Assembly: GCA_964468755.1 (NCBI GenBank)
Contig: CAYXWH010000002.1
Span: 47,320-111,319, forward strand
Direction of reading: 5' to 3'
DNA length: 64,000 nt
Origin: CAYXWH01 sp964468755
Lineage (GTDB): Bacteria > Chloroflexota > Dehalococcoidia > Dehalococcoidales > RBG-16-60-22
Shown: positions 16,321 through 25,374 of the stretch, one piece after another
Position numbering within the stretch: the first letter of the stretch is position 1
Layout: the number at the start of each line of letters is the position of its first letter
Translations under genes and position numbers: made by a program
Notes under the pieces: model-generated
Seen by the model: the letters and a program-made list of their open reading frames with translations, nothing else
Told to the model about the DNA's origin: nothing
Database searches by the model: none

Positions 16321-18297
16321 TTAGAGACCACAATGCTGCGCATAGTTTTCCTGATAGGTAGGCGCATTGGGAGGCCGGAGCCAGTAGTCAAACGGGAGCT
16401 CGCCGACCTTGACCTCGCCATTTTCCAGCCGGGTGGTAACAAACTTGTCCCATTCCGGCGGGTCAACCTCAGGATAATCAATCCTTTTGAAGTCGAGAAG
16501 GGCACTGCTTGCCTTCCGCGCCAGAGAGGCATGAACAATCATTTCCGCCACGGTAATGCGGGTAAGGCAGTCCAGGACACGCATTAACTCGTGCGGGTTG
16601 CCGACACAGGTTCGGGCCGCTTCACTCTCTCTGATGCTGTTAAGCCATCTCAGTCCCATCCTCAGGGTTTCCTCACTCTTGTACTCACCGCAGTAGTCCT
16701 GCATTATGCGGCATATTCCAGCCTGTAATTCTTTCCAGCCGACGTCGCCCCGCTGCCGCAGGGGGGCGTAGACACGCGCCTTCTCTTCGTCCACCTGCCT
16801 ACGGTCAATAGCCGGCTCAGCCACGGTCTGCGCGCAGGCAACTGCCTTTCTTCCGGCATATCTCCCGCTGGTAGCCGCCTGGGCATGGTCACCACCGGAA
16901 GCCGTTTGCGTACCCGCCGCATAGAGACCCTCAAGATTGGTCTTCAGGTCCCAGTCAATCACCACGGCACCGCCGCTGCCGAATGCCGCCTCACGCCACT
17001 GTGGCGCTACGGCATCCCTTATGCCCATCCCAAACGCACCCCGCGCCTCAAGCATATCCCGGTCCGGGTCAAATCCCGCCCTGGTATATACGTCATAAAT
17101 CGGGATACGGGTCTTACCTTCATGACCTACCATCAGGCCGAATATTGCCCTTCGCTCATGCCGGGGCATGCCGGGTAAATCGGCAAACAGCGGGAGTGCA
17201 TATTCCCCATTTTTAATACGCTCGGGCAGGTCAGGGATGAGGTTGGCGCCAAGAAGTTCATAAGGTACATCAGGGCCATGAATGGTCAATCGCTGCCCGG
17301 GCGCCGGATGGCAGCGTTCCGACACCGTTTTCAGTACCCGCCCATCCCTGTCCACCCAGGGAATTTCTTTGCCGTTGGCATCAGCCATAGTACAGGGATA
17401 CCAGGTATTGCCGGCATTACCAATGCCGTAACGGGGGTAGGCCAGGGGACCACCCATTGCCCGCCCGCTTCTCTCCATGAGCGTGCACTCTACGCCAGCC
17501 CGCCACGCCATAGCCGCTCCGTCACCGGCATTATTGGGGTCGCCATAGTTATGGGCAAACCCCTGCAATTCTGATGAGAATACCCAGAGCCCCGATGGTG
17601 AGCCACAGGTAAGCACCGTTGCCTTCGCCTCAAAGATATAGAACTCGCCGGTTCGCACATCGACTCCGGTGGCACCAACGACTCTGGCCCCCGGCTTGCC
17701 TCCTTGCGTAAGCAGGCTGGTTGCCATGATGCGGTCGTACATGGCTATACCCAGTCGCTTCATCTCATGGTACAGGGCAGGCTTGATGTTCGCCCCCTGG
17801 ATGCGTATGCAGTGCTTATTCTCATAATCATAGGCAAACATCAATTTCGTCTCATCGTCCCTGAACTCGGCACCAGCGAATTCGTCATCGACGTCTCTGA
17901 CCTTTACCCCCATCTGCTCTACGTCGAAAAGGGTATCATAGCTTTCTTTGCACAGGATGTAGCAGGTAATCCCGTTGCCATATTCGCGGGTGCCGTAACC
18001 GCCAAAGGCTTGAACCGCCTCCATCATCTCTTCCGGGGTAACCTTAGAACAGGGGTTGGTACAGGCTGCATGCCAGTGGTCAACCCCGGCCCCGCCGGAA
18101 CCGCTCCGTATCACCGGGCCTTTGTCGACCACGGCTACCCTGGCTCCCCGCCTGGCGGCATTAATTGCGGCGTGGCATCCGGCAATGCCGCCACCAATAA
18201 TGAGAACGTCAGCGCTGACTTCGGTCTCCCTGCCATACTGTACCGTATATGGCCATTCAACTTCATTTCTTCCCGATATTATTTGGTAACCAGACAT
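16321..18297 (-). CDS. FAD-dependent reductase, fumarate-reductase/adenylylsulfate-reductase flavoprotein family (copy 1)
   Basis: 658 residues. The dinucleotide fold is VLIIGGGIAGCHAAINAARRG (residues ~31-51), followed by the unusual conserved stretch GAGVDHWHAACTNPC and, at the C-terminus, HASLARKASSALLDFKRIDYPEVDPPEW, the region equivalent to the RxDYP segment of fumarate reductase and AprA flavoproteins. It has no Sec or Tat signal, so it is cytoplasmic. A paralogue lies at 38311-40242 with near-identical motifs. It probably reduces or oxidises an unsaturated or hydroxy acid; no iron-sulfur partner is adjacent. Start supported by AAGGAGGGG. Confidence 0.86.
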   Translation of the reverse strand: MSGYQIISGRNEVEWPYTVQYGRETEVSADVLIIGGGIAGCHAAINAARRGARVAVVDKGPVIRSGSGGAGVDHWHAACTNPCSKVTPEEMMEAVQAFGGYGTREYGNGITCYILCKESYDTLFDVEQMGVKVRDVDDEFAGAEFRDDETKLMFAYDYENKHCIRIQGANIKPALYHEMKRLGIAMYDRIMATSLLTQGGKPGARVVGATGVDVRTGEFYIFEAKATVLTCGSPSGLWVFSSELQGFAHNYGDPNNAGDGAAMAWRAGVECTLMERSGRAMGGPLAYPRYGIGNAGNTWYPCTMADANGKEIPWVDRDGRVLKTVSERCHPAPGQRLTIHGPDVPYELLGANLIPDLPERIKNGEYALPLFADLPGMPRHERRAIFGLMVGHEGKTRIPIYDVYTRAGFDPDRDMLEARGAFGMGIRDAVAPQWREAAFGSGGAVVIDWDLKTNLEGLYAAGTQTASGGDHAQAATSGRYAGRKAVACAQTVAEPAIDRRQVDEEKARVYAPLRQRGDVGWKELQAGICRIMQDYCGEYKSEETLRMGLRWLNSIRESEAARTCVGNPHELMRVLDCLTRITVAEMIVHASLARKASSALLDFKRIDYPEVDPPEWDKFVTTRLENGEVKVGELPFDYWLRPPNAPTYQENYAQHCGL

Positions 18298-18472
18298 AAC
18301 CCCTCCTTAATTAAAGGGAAAAACTCCGGTTCATCGCACGTGTCAGCCGTCACGATGTATCCCTATTTTCCACCACGATATGACGAATGTCAATACAATA
18401 AATTATATGATTGGCAATTCGTGCATATTTTGTTAATATATAATCAAAGTGACGATTATATTATTGTATTAT

Positions 18473-18492
18473 GTTATTTTGAGTAAAATAAC
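18473..18492. repeat. perfect inverted repeat in the divergent promoter region
   Basis: GTTATTTT (18473-18480), spacer GAGT, AAAATAAC (18485-18492). It lies in a very AT-rich 292-bp spacer between the divergent FAD reductase and the FMN enzyme, so it is a candidate operator for one or both. Confidence 0.45.
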
Positions 18493-18589
18493 GATAAGCT
18501 TGTTCGTCTGGCTAATCTTGTTTTCACCGCAAAAGTCTGGTTCACGCAGGAAAAAGACATACCGTTCATGGTAAAGTAAAGGAGAGACA

Positions 18590-19561
18590 ATGGAAGAAAT
18601 CAGTATTTCTCAACTTTATGCGCGGGGCAAAGAGAACCTGGAAAAAGCGGGGTACCGGAGAGCCTGGTCGCCAGAGAGCAACCTTAATGCGTCCATCCCC
18701 GCCAACCGGAGATATCTTGACTCTCTTTTCTTTGTCCCCAAGTTCTTAGACCCGGTGGATGTGGATACCAGCCTGACTCTTTTTGGCATCAGGTTAGCCA
18801 CACCGGTCTTTGCGTCCTCGCTATCCGGCTTTCATCAACTCGGGAAAACCGCCTTAACCGACATCGCCGAGGGGATAAAGAAAGCCGGCTCCCTGATGAT
18901 GCTGGGTATAGGCGGTTCCACTGAATTACAGCGCGCTATCGACACCGGCGTACCCGTGGTCAAGATAGTGAAACCCTATCGGCGAACGGAATTAATCTCA
19001 AAAAAGGTCCGGGACGCGGAGCGCCGCGGCTGCGTGGCCGTGGGCATGGATATTGACCATTTTTACGGCCGGTTAGCCATTGATAAAGTAGATAGAGATG
19101 ATATGTTTGCACCGCAAAATACGGAGGAATTGAAACATTTAATCGCTCAGACCAGGCTGCCGTTTATCATCAAAGGGGTGCTCAGTGTTGCCGATGCGCT
19201 ACGAGCTGCCGAAATAGGCGCCTCAGCCATCGTGGTGAGTAACCACGGCAGCGGCGCCGTTGATTTCACGGTTCCCTCCATGATGGCGCTCCCCAAGATC
19301 ATGGAGAGCGTTGGCGGCTGTCTTACTGTGCTCATTGATTCCGGATTTAAAACCGGCAATGATGTCCTCAAAGCGCTGGCTTTCGGTGCCAGGGCGGCGG
19401 GCTTTGCCAGCTCACTACTGCTGGCATGGGGAGCCGGTGGCTCCTCAGGAGTGGAGCGTCTTATCAATCTGGTTACGGCGGAGGTAAGACGGACGATGGC
19501 TGTCACCGGCTGTGCCAATCTAGCCTCGATTGACCGGTCGATAATCATCGAGGCACCATAA
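18590..19561 (+). CDS. FMN-dependent alpha-hydroxy acid dehydrogenase homologue
   Basis: 323 residues with the FMN-binding TIM barrel of the glycolate oxidase / L-lactate dehydrogenase family: PVFASSLSG near the N-terminus, IIKGVLSVADA (catalytic-region lysine), SNHGSGAVD (catalytic histidine kept), and LIDSGFKTGNDVLKALAFGA for phosphate binding. The family motif SNHGGRQLD has lost its arginine here, the residue that binds the substrate carboxylate, so the substrate may differ. Strong GGAGAG site before the ATG. It is followed by an MFS carrier 103 bp on. Confidence 0.82.
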   Translation: MEEISISQLYARGKENLEKAGYRRAWSPESNLNASIPANRRYLDSLFFVPKFLDPVDVDTSLTLFGIRLATPVFASSLSGFHQLGKTALTDIAEGIKKAGSLMMLGIGGSTELQRAIDTGVPVVKIVKPYRRTELISKKVRDAERRGCVAVGMDIDHFYGRLAIDKVDRDDMFAPQNTEELKHLIAQTRLPFIIKGVLSVADALRAAEIGASAIVVSNHGSGAVDFTVPSMMALPKIMESVGGCLTVLIDSGFKTGNDVLKALAFGARAAGFASSLLLAWGAGGSSGVERLINLVTAEVRRTMAVTGCANLASIDRSIIIEAP

Positions 19562-19664
19562 TAAAAAATAGTCCCCCACCGAAAACCGTACCGGGCTATT
19601 CCCGGTGAAACCCGTTGTTCGCCATGTGACGCCGACGACATTATAGCGAAAGTAATGATTACCG

Positions 19665-20912
19665 ATGACCAGCGAAAAACAGTCTAACTACCGATGGTAT
19701 ATCCTCGCCATAGCGACACTGACCTTATCTCTGGTGGCATCCGCGCCGAGACAGTGCATGCCTGTCCTGTTCAAGGAGATATCAGAGGATCTTGGCCTCG
19801 ACCTGGTTCAGGTGGGTACAGTCTGGGGAATGAATGCCCTCGCCGGTGCTGTGGCCGGACTCCTGGGCGGACTGGTGGTTGACCGCTTCGGGATAAAACG
19901 TACCCTCGTCACTGCCTGCCTGTTAATCGCAATAGTGATAGCACTGAGAGGATTTACCTGGGACTTCATGAGCCTCTCAGTAGCCATGTTTCTTTTCGGG
20001 ATTTTTGCTTCACTGGTACCGAAAGCCGGGCATAAAAGCTCGGCAATATGGTTCCCGTCCAATCGACTGGGTATGGCTAACGGTATTTTGTCAATTGGTA
20101 TGACTATGGGTTCAATGATGGGCTCAATGATAAGCGCCACGATTCTGTCCCCGCTGCTTGGCGGCTGGAGAAATGTCTTCTTTTTGTACGCTGCGGCGCC
20201 TCTGGTCCTCAGCCTGCTATGGCTTACCACAGGTCGAGAACCGCACCAGGTTGAATCATCAGCCGAGGAAACTGGCACTGCGCCGTTCCGTACTACACTG
20301 CTCCGCATCTTACGCAACAAACAGGTCTGGATAATCGGCATAATCCAGATGGGTCAGATGGGAGCTATGCAGGGAGCAAACGGTTATCTGCCAATCTACT
20401 TACGGAATATCGGCTGGTCTCCGGTCACTGCGGACAGCATCATGGGCATACGCTCCGGAGTCATGACCCTGTTCACCATCCCGATGGTTATGCTGTCCGA
20501 CCGGATGGGCTTGAGGAAAGGTCTACTCATTCCCATGCTGCTTAGCTCAGGTATATGCCTGGGACTGGTTCCATTTTTCGACGGCGCCACGTTATGGGCA
20601 CTGCTTATTCTTGCCAGTCTCATCCGGAGCGGGCAAATGGCCTTGTTTTATTCCCTGATAACCGAGACCGAAGGTATCGGGGGACGGTATATAGGTACCG
20701 CGATAGGACTGACAAGTACGGTAAGCCAGTTGGGCGGCTTTTTCGCTCCTCCACTGGGCAATAGCCTGGCCCTTATTGAGCCGGGCATGCCCTTTATCTT
20801 CTGGGCAGGACTGTCGTTAGTTACCTTATTGGGTTTCTTTTTCATCAAGGAACGAAAACGGCCAAAGACGGGACATCCAGGAGACGCCATCATGCCCGCC
20901 GTGGATGGCTAG
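19665..20912 (+). CDS. major facilitator superfamily transporter
   Basis: 415 residues with about 12 membrane segments and the MFS motif GGLVVDRFGIKRTLV after helix 2. The N-terminal part (APRQCMPVLFKEISEDLGLDLVQVGTVWGM) resembles organic-anion or nitrate/nitrite-type MFS members. It is probably co-transcribed with the preceding FMN enzyme and may carry its substrate. Substrate identity is not supported by sequence. Confidence 0.85.
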   Translation: MTSEKQSNYRWYILAIATLTLSLVASAPRQCMPVLFKEISEDLGLDLVQVGTVWGMNALAGAVAGLLGGLVVDRFGIKRTLVTACLLIAIVIALRGFTWDFMSLSVAMFLFGIFASLVPKAGHKSSAIWFPSNRLGMANGILSIGMTMGSMMGSMISATILSPLLGGWRNVFFLYAAAPLVLSLLWLTTGREPHQVESSAEETGTAPFRTTLLRILRNKQVWIIGIIQMGQMGAMQGANGYLPIYLRNIGWSPVTADSIMGIRSGVMTLFTIPMVMLSDRMGLRKGLLIPMLLSSGICLGLVPFFDGATLWALLILASLIRSGQMALFYSLITETEGIGGRYIGTAIGLTSTVSQLGGFFAPPLGNSLALIEPGMPFIFWAGLSLVTLLGFFFIKERKRPKTGHPGDAIMPAVDG

Positions 20913-21281
20913 CTTTATTTTACCCGTCTCATTAACCGTAGCAAATGCTGTTATGTCAATCCCGGGCAACCTGGCAGAGTTGTGATTTAAACGGCGCAAA
21001 ACCTGATATTGGGTCCAGGTTCCGATCATGGAAGAGGCGATTTCCACCTTGCCTGATGGCGTCTGAAAGCCGGACTGCTCATGGAGCCGGGGCGGCCGTT
21101 CCGGCAGGTCATACTTGATTCCCTCAGGATGCCATTTCAAATCGGCAAAGGTTATCCCGGCCGGCTCAAGCAAATCGTCAACGCACTTCTCAAAGTCGCC
21201 ATCCCAGAATTCATTGCCCAAGCCAGGCTTCTCTGCCAGTTCGGCATAGATTTCCCATTCCGGCCGGCATTCGCCCACCGG
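20910..21281 (-). pseudogene. remnant of a molybdopterin oxidoreductase C-terminal region
   Basis: In-frame sequence directly after the stop of the PIG-L gene: PVGECRPEWEIYAELAEK, then GITFADLKWHPEGIKYDLP and FQTPSGKVEIASSMI. These match the region before the dinucleotide-binding domain in DMSO-reductase-family enzymes (GFxTPSGKVEL motif). The molybdenum-ligand, Fe-S and N-terminal domains are absent, and the tail is only faintly similar to the terminal beta-barrel. A GTG at 21278 opens a 150-codon frame that could be mistaken for a gene. It is most likely the scar of a deletion that joined PIG-L to a decayed enzyme gene. Confidence 0.7.
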
Positions 21282-21980
21282 CTACCACCATATGTTTACC
21301 TGATGAAAGGCTTCAGCCAGTTCGAAGTTCTCACCTTCAGCCATGTCGGCAGCCCGTTGCCGCAAATGCTGGTATAAATCAGGAACCCGTTCATCACCCA
21401 CCTGACTCTGGTGACACCGGAGGGCAGCAATCTTGATGTCAAAGGTATCGGTGATATCGGAACGGTAATTCGGGTCTTCCGTCGCCCAGAACCAGGCCTC
21501 TTTGACCTTGTGCGGTTGCAGTCCCTCTTCCAGCAAATCGGGGTAGGCAAGGAAGTCCCGGGCGTAGGGGAAAATGGCATCGATGGTTACCTGTCCGGTA
21601 ATGCGATGGTCCCGATGCCAGAGGTAACGGCGGTAGGGGTCGGTAGTAACCACTATCTCGGGGCGGTATTCTCTTATCCGGCGCACAATTTCTTTCCGAA
21701 ACTGGGGGGTATCCTCCAACCCCTGGTCTGGATAGCGCAGAAAGACAACCTCCCTGACCCCTAAAAGGCTGGCGGCAGCCTGCTGTTCCTGCTCGCGGAT
21801 AGTGGCCAGTTCCTCAGGTCTGACACTGGTGTCGCTGGTGCCCTTGTCACCGCTGGTGCAGACAATATAGACCACCTGCTTGCCTGCCCGCGTCCAGCGG
21901 ACCACTGTCCCGGCAACACCAAACTCGGCATCATCGGGGTGGGGGGTAACCACCATAACATCAGCCCGCGCGGTTACCAT
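21282..21980 (-). CDS. PIG-L (LmbE) family deacetylase
   Basis: 232 residues. The zinc-binding signature is VTPHPDDAEFG at the N-terminus with HRDHR downstream, as in N-acetylglucosaminyl-phosphatidylinositol and mycothiol/bacillithiol-pathway deacetylases. It removes an N-acetyl group from an amino-sugar conjugate. The glycosyltransferase 94 bp upstream on the same strand resembles the MshA/BshA type, so the two may make and then deacetylate an amino-sugar glycoside or low-molecular-weight thiol precursor. ATG start behind AAGGAGGCTGAGGT. The stop is followed in frame by the molybdopterin enzyme remnant. Confidence 0.88.
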   Translation of the reverse strand: MVTARADVMVVTPHPDDAEFGVAGTVVRWTRAGKQVVYIVCTSGDKGTSDTSVRPEELATIREQEQQAAASLLGVREVVFLRYPDQGLEDTPQFRKEIVRRIREYRPEIVVTTDPYRRYLWHRDHRITGQVTIDAIFPYARDFLAYPDLLEEGLQPHKVKEAWFWATEDPNYRSDITDTFDIKIAALRCHQSQVGDERVPDLYQHLRQRAADMAEGENFELAEAFHQVNIWW

Positions 21981-22073
21981 ACCTCAGCCTCCTTGATTCG
22001 GCAAGAACGCCAAGTATTCTATATCATCAACTCCAGCCAGCACAATTTTACCTTTGAGCTGTGACCCCGCCAA

Positions 22074-23321
22074 TCAAGAAACCGCTATCGAGCCCACCGG
22101 CAGGGGATAATCAGCCATCACCCGCCGGCATTCGGCAATAATGGCTTCACCAATCTGGTCCCAGCCAAACCGGCGCACCGACTTCCGGATTGAGGCAGCC
22201 GAATGGTTATTAGCACCGGTTCCGGCAAGAAGTAACGCCATTTTCTCCGCCAGCTGGCGGGGAGTATTACTGTCGACAACGTAGCCGGTCTCTCCGGGGA
22301 TAATAATATTCTTGAGGTCGCCAACATCGGTAGCCACTACCGGCGTCCCGCACGCCAGCGACTCCAGAGCCACCAGACCAAAGCTCTCATAGTAAGAGGG
22401 GACCACGCAGATATCAGCCAGGCTATAATAACCGGGCAGCTGCTCGTGTTTCACCAGCCCAAGAAAAGTAACCGCCCCGGCTATACCGAGCTCAGCGGAT
22501 AGCTTCCGCAGTATTTGTATTTCCGTCTGGCTACTTTCATCACCGCCGATTATCACCAGTCTCAGCCTCCGGTTCCGAGGTAAAAAGGCAACCGCCCGGA
22601 TTAGCCGGTCTATACCCTTTAACGGCTCAATCCGACCCACATAGAGAAGTATCGTATCATCGGTAAAACCCAGTCGCTGCCTCGCCGGCTTCTTACCCAT
22701 AGGTCGGAACCGCTTCATGTCAACTCCGCACGGGACCACGCCAATCGTCTCCGGACTGGCTCCGTAGTAGCCGATGAGATTCTCCTTCTCCTTCTCTGTT
22801 GGCGCGATAACGCGCTGGCAGCTTCGCACCAGTTGCCTTTCAATATCGATACGCAGTTCGGGTTCGGTCTCCCCTATGCCGATAGCGTTCTTAACCGCGC
22901 CCAGGGTATGAAACATGGTAAGGTGAGGCACACCCCACCACTGCTGTAACTGTTGCCCCACTATACCCGAGAGCCAGTAATGGCTGAAGACCATATCATA
23001 GCGACGGTCATGGCTATTCCGGAAATCTTCGAGATTGGCGGCAAACTCAGGGAGATAGGGATAGAGGGCTAATTTATTCAACTCATCACTACCACCGACG
23101 GCGAGATGGATGAGCCGGGCACTAGGACCGAGGTCTATTATCTGGCTGTCATCAGGGTCATGCACCCGGGTATAAATATCAATACAGTGTCCCTGTTTTC
23201 CCAGTTCACGGGCGAGCTCCCGTATGTAGACACTCATACCACCGGTATCTCTGGTCCCCAGCATTCCAACGGGACAGCTATGAACACTGATCATGGCGAT
23301 TCTCAATCGATGAGCTGGCAT
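22074..23321 (-). CDS. GT4-family glycosyltransferase
   Basis: 415 residues from the chosen ATG at 23321 (AAGGAG site ten bases upstream); the frame is open to 23459 but that overlaps the upstream gene. It shows RIAMISVHSCPVGMLGTRDTGGMSVYIRELARELG, the acceptor-domain start typical of MshA/sucrose-synthase-like GT4 enzymes, then LLYVGRIEPLKGIDRLI and the donor-site ESFGLVALESLACGTPVVATDVGD with the E-x7-E motif. It transfers a sugar from a nucleotide donor; the neighbouring PIG-L deacetylase suggests a GlcNAc conjugate. Confidence 0.88.
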   Translation of the reverse strand: MPAHRLRIAMISVHSCPVGMLGTRDTGGMSVYIRELARELGKQGHCIDIYTRVHDPDDSQIIDLGPSARLIHLAVGGSDELNKLALYPYLPEFAANLEDFRNSHDRRYDMVFSHYWLSGIVGQQLQQWWGVPHLTMFHTLGAVKNAIGIGETEPELRIDIERQLVRSCQRVIAPTEKEKENLIGYYGASPETIGVVPCGVDMKRFRPMGKKPARQRLGFTDDTILLYVGRIEPLKGIDRLIRAVAFLPRNRRLRLVIIGGDESSQTEIQILRKLSAELGIAGAVTFLGLVKHEQLPGYYSLADICVVPSYYESFGLVALESLACGTPVVATDVGDLKNIIIPGETGYVVDSNTPRQLAEKMALLLAGTGANNHSAASIRKSVRRFGWDQIGEAIIAECRRVMADYPLPVGSIAVS

Positions 23322-23343
23322 CAGGACTTTCTCCTTTCCAGTA

Positions 23344-24324
23344 TCACTTAACCATGATCTGGCAGCGGGACAGGGGAACTTCTTTACCACCCAGTTGAGA
23401 CTTGTAAGGTTCATCGCCTTTGAGGAAATCGAATCTCGGCATGCCTTCTTCAAGGCCATTCTTGATACAGAGCACCTTGCTCAGCAGTCCCACGCTCAAA
23501 TAGCCATACCGGGCGTCGTACCCGCTGTTATAGAGATAGCGGCAGTCCTGGTAATCGAAATACATGACCATCGCCGTTGCCCGCCCGTTCAATTCCAGGA
23601 TGCCCAGTCGCAGCAACCCGGCTCTGGACATGGTGTCCGCCATCGACCGAAAAAAAGACTCCATTCGACGGGTAAGGAAGATTGATTTGTCCTGCCGGCT
23701 CCCGGTAAACATCCGGAGAAAGTCATCCATCATCCCGTCCACCGCATCCACGTCCTGTATAACATGGTACTCGATGTTACCCATCTCCGACAGCCTTCTT
23801 AATTTACGCCGCACCTCGTGGCGCTGCTTGCTGGTCAATTGCTCCAGATAGTCCTCCCAGGTTGCCGGTAAAGCCAGCTCCAGAGTTACATCCTCCTGAT
23901 GGCATTTGACCTGGTAACCCCGTTTCCGGGCAATGCCCACTAAAAAATTCAGCACCGTGGAGTCAGCCCGCACCGGGCCGAGGTCAAGACGGTCAATGCT
24001 GCTGGCTACCACATCGTCAAGAAGGACAGTGAAGAACGCCTCCTCCATTCCAGGCTGAACCACAAAGTCAAGATAATCGCAGACATCGGGGCTGCCAATG
24101 AAGGCAGCCGCTCCATCCTTCACCAGTAGCGGGGCTACACCAATGACCTGCTCCCCATTCCTGACCGCGCGTATATACAATTCCGCTCCGGGGTCAAGCT
24201 CCTGCCACCATACCTGCGACCAGTGAGGAAGCACAAAGACAGAGTCCCATCGCAAACGGTGTGATGAGTCAACCCAGTAGGAATACAGAGAGTCAAAGCT
24301 CTCCTGATTAATCGTATAACTCAT
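23344..24324 (-). CDS. GNAT/FemAB-type acyltransferase (CelD/BcsL-like)
   Basis: 326 residues. The segment LTSKQRHEVRRKLRRLSEMG and the later AMVMYFDYQDCRYLYNSGYDARYGYLSVGLL are characteristic of the CelD/BcsL GNAT-like domain associated with polysaccharide and envelope biosynthesis. It probably transfers an acyl or aminoacyl group. It is 22 bp upstream of the glycosyltransferase, which with PIG-L forms a three-gene envelope or thiol-conjugate operon. Exact acceptor unknown. Confidence 0.78.
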   Translation of the reverse strand: MSYTINQESFDSLYSYWVDSSHRLRWDSVFVLPHWSQVWWQELDPGAELYIRAVRNGEQVIGVAPLLVKDGAAAFIGSPDVCDYLDFVVQPGMEEAFFTVLLDDVVASSIDRLDLGPVRADSTVLNFLVGIARKRGYQVKCHQEDVTLELALPATWEDYLEQLTSKQRHEVRRKLRRLSEMGNIEYHVIQDVDAVDGMMDDFLRMFTGSRQDKSIFLTRRMESFFRSMADTMSRAGLLRLGILELNGRATAMVMYFDYQDCRYLYNSGYDARYGYLSVGLLSKVLCIKNGLEEGMPRFDFLKGDEPYKSQLGGKEVPLSRCQIMVK

Positions 24325-24432
24325 ACCCCTATTTTTCAGTCTAGCATTTCATAATTCCCAAATCAAAGCGGGCATCGGCCCAACGGTAACAGCGCCGGCA
24401 CCAGTGTAAGGTATATTTTTTAAATTGCTCTC

Positions 24433-24461
24433 TTGACAGGACGTACCAGTCGTTCTAAAAT
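24433..24461 (+). promoter_or_regulatory. strong promoter of the SDR-DegV-reductase block
   Basis: TTGACA (24433-24438), exactly 17 bp, TAAAAT (24456-24461). The predicted start near 24468 falls inside the adjoining palindrome. The TTG of the -35 box also opens the longer reading frame of the SDR gene, which is therefore not the true start. Confidence 0.75.
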
Positions 24462-24483
24462 ACCTAGGAGACCTAGGTATTTT
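24457..24483. promoter_or_regulatory. perfect 12-bp palindrome overlapping the -10 region (candidate operator)
   Basis: AAAATACCTAGG (24457-24468), AGA, CCTAGGTATTTT (24472-24483). The 27-bp element overlaps the -10 box and predicted transcription start, the position of a repressor operator. It could also fold at the 5' end of the transcript, but no T-run follows. Confidence 0.7.
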
Positions 24484-24501
24484 ACACTGATAAGTAGAAC
24501 C

Positions 24502-25323
24502 ATGAGCCAGGCACTGCAAAATCCGCCATTAAACGAACTGTTCAATCTTGCCGGAAAGAGAGCCATTGTAACCGGCGGAGCCACTGGTATTGGTCTGGCC
24601 ATTTGCCGTCGACTTACCGAAGCCGGTGCTGCCGTGCTCATCGCCGACACCAACCTGGAAGATGCCCGCCGCGCCGGTGAAGAGCTGGCACACAACGGAT
24701 ATACAGTTCACCTGGCCCAATGTGATGTGAGCCAGGAGAAAGCGGTACGGGACATGGTCGATACCGCGGTAAGAGAAATGGGCGGTATTGATATCCTCGT
24801 CAACAACGCCGGTATATATCCGCGAATCCCGTTTAGCCAGATGACCGCTCCCGAGTTTGAGCAGGTACTATCGGTGAACCTGACCGGTGTTTTCCTGTGT
24901 AGTCGCCACGCCAGTGCCAGAATGATAAAGCAGAGACAGGGCGGGAGCATCATTAACATTGCTTCCATCGATGCTCTCCACCCATCATCAACGGGGATGG
25001 CTGCCTATGATGCCTCCAAGGCGGGTGTCCTGATGTTAACCAGGAGCACTGCCCGGGAACTGGGGCAACACGGTATCCGGGTCAATGTCATCGCTCCCGG
25101 CGGTATCATGACGCGGGGCGTTATCTCACACCTGGGACGCCAGTCAAAAGAGACGGAGAAGGCTCAGCTAAAGGAACTGAAAGCGTTCATGGCACGCATG
25201 GCGCTGGGTCGGATGGGTGAGGCTGATGATATCGCCCGGGTCGCGTTATTTCTGGCATCAGACCTGTCGGCATATATGACCGGTAGCTTAATGGTAGTCG
25301 ATGGTGGTTATCTCATATCATAA
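24502..25323 (+). CDS. short-chain dehydrogenase/reductase (FabG-like)
   Basis: 273 residues, NAD(P)-dependent oxidoreductase of the classical SDR family. Cofactor motif GGATGIG, structural NNAG, and catalytic Ser with YDASK (YxxxK) are all present; it closes with the usual MTGSLMVVDGGYLIS. Closest in appearance to FabG/glucose-dehydrogenase-type reductases of 3-oxoacyl groups or alcohols. The ATG at 24502 lies after promoter and palindrome. It heads a collinear block running to the acyl carrier protein at 32985, 51 bp before the first DegV gene. Confidence 0.9.
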   Translation: MSQALQNPPLNELFNLAGKRAIVTGGATGIGLAICRRLTEAGAAVLIADTNLEDARRAGEELAHNGYTVHLAQCDVSQEKAVRDMVDTAVREMGGIDILVNNAGIYPRIPFSQMTAPEFEQVLSVNLTGVFLCSRHASARMIKQRQGGSIINIASIDALHPSSTGMAAYDASKAGVLMLTRSTARELGQHGIRVNVIAPGGIMTRGVISHLGRQSKETEKAQLKELKAFMARMALGRMGEADDIARVALFLASDLSAYMTGSLMVVDGGYLIS

Positions 25324-25374
25324 CGCGTATCACCACTTAGTCATCAGACGAAGTGGCATATAAGGAGGCATCAA

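Noticed and set aside
24433..24501. TTG start at 24433 extending the SDR protein
   Set aside because: The TTG is the -35 box of a consensus promoter; the ATG at 24502 gives the usual SDR N-terminus.
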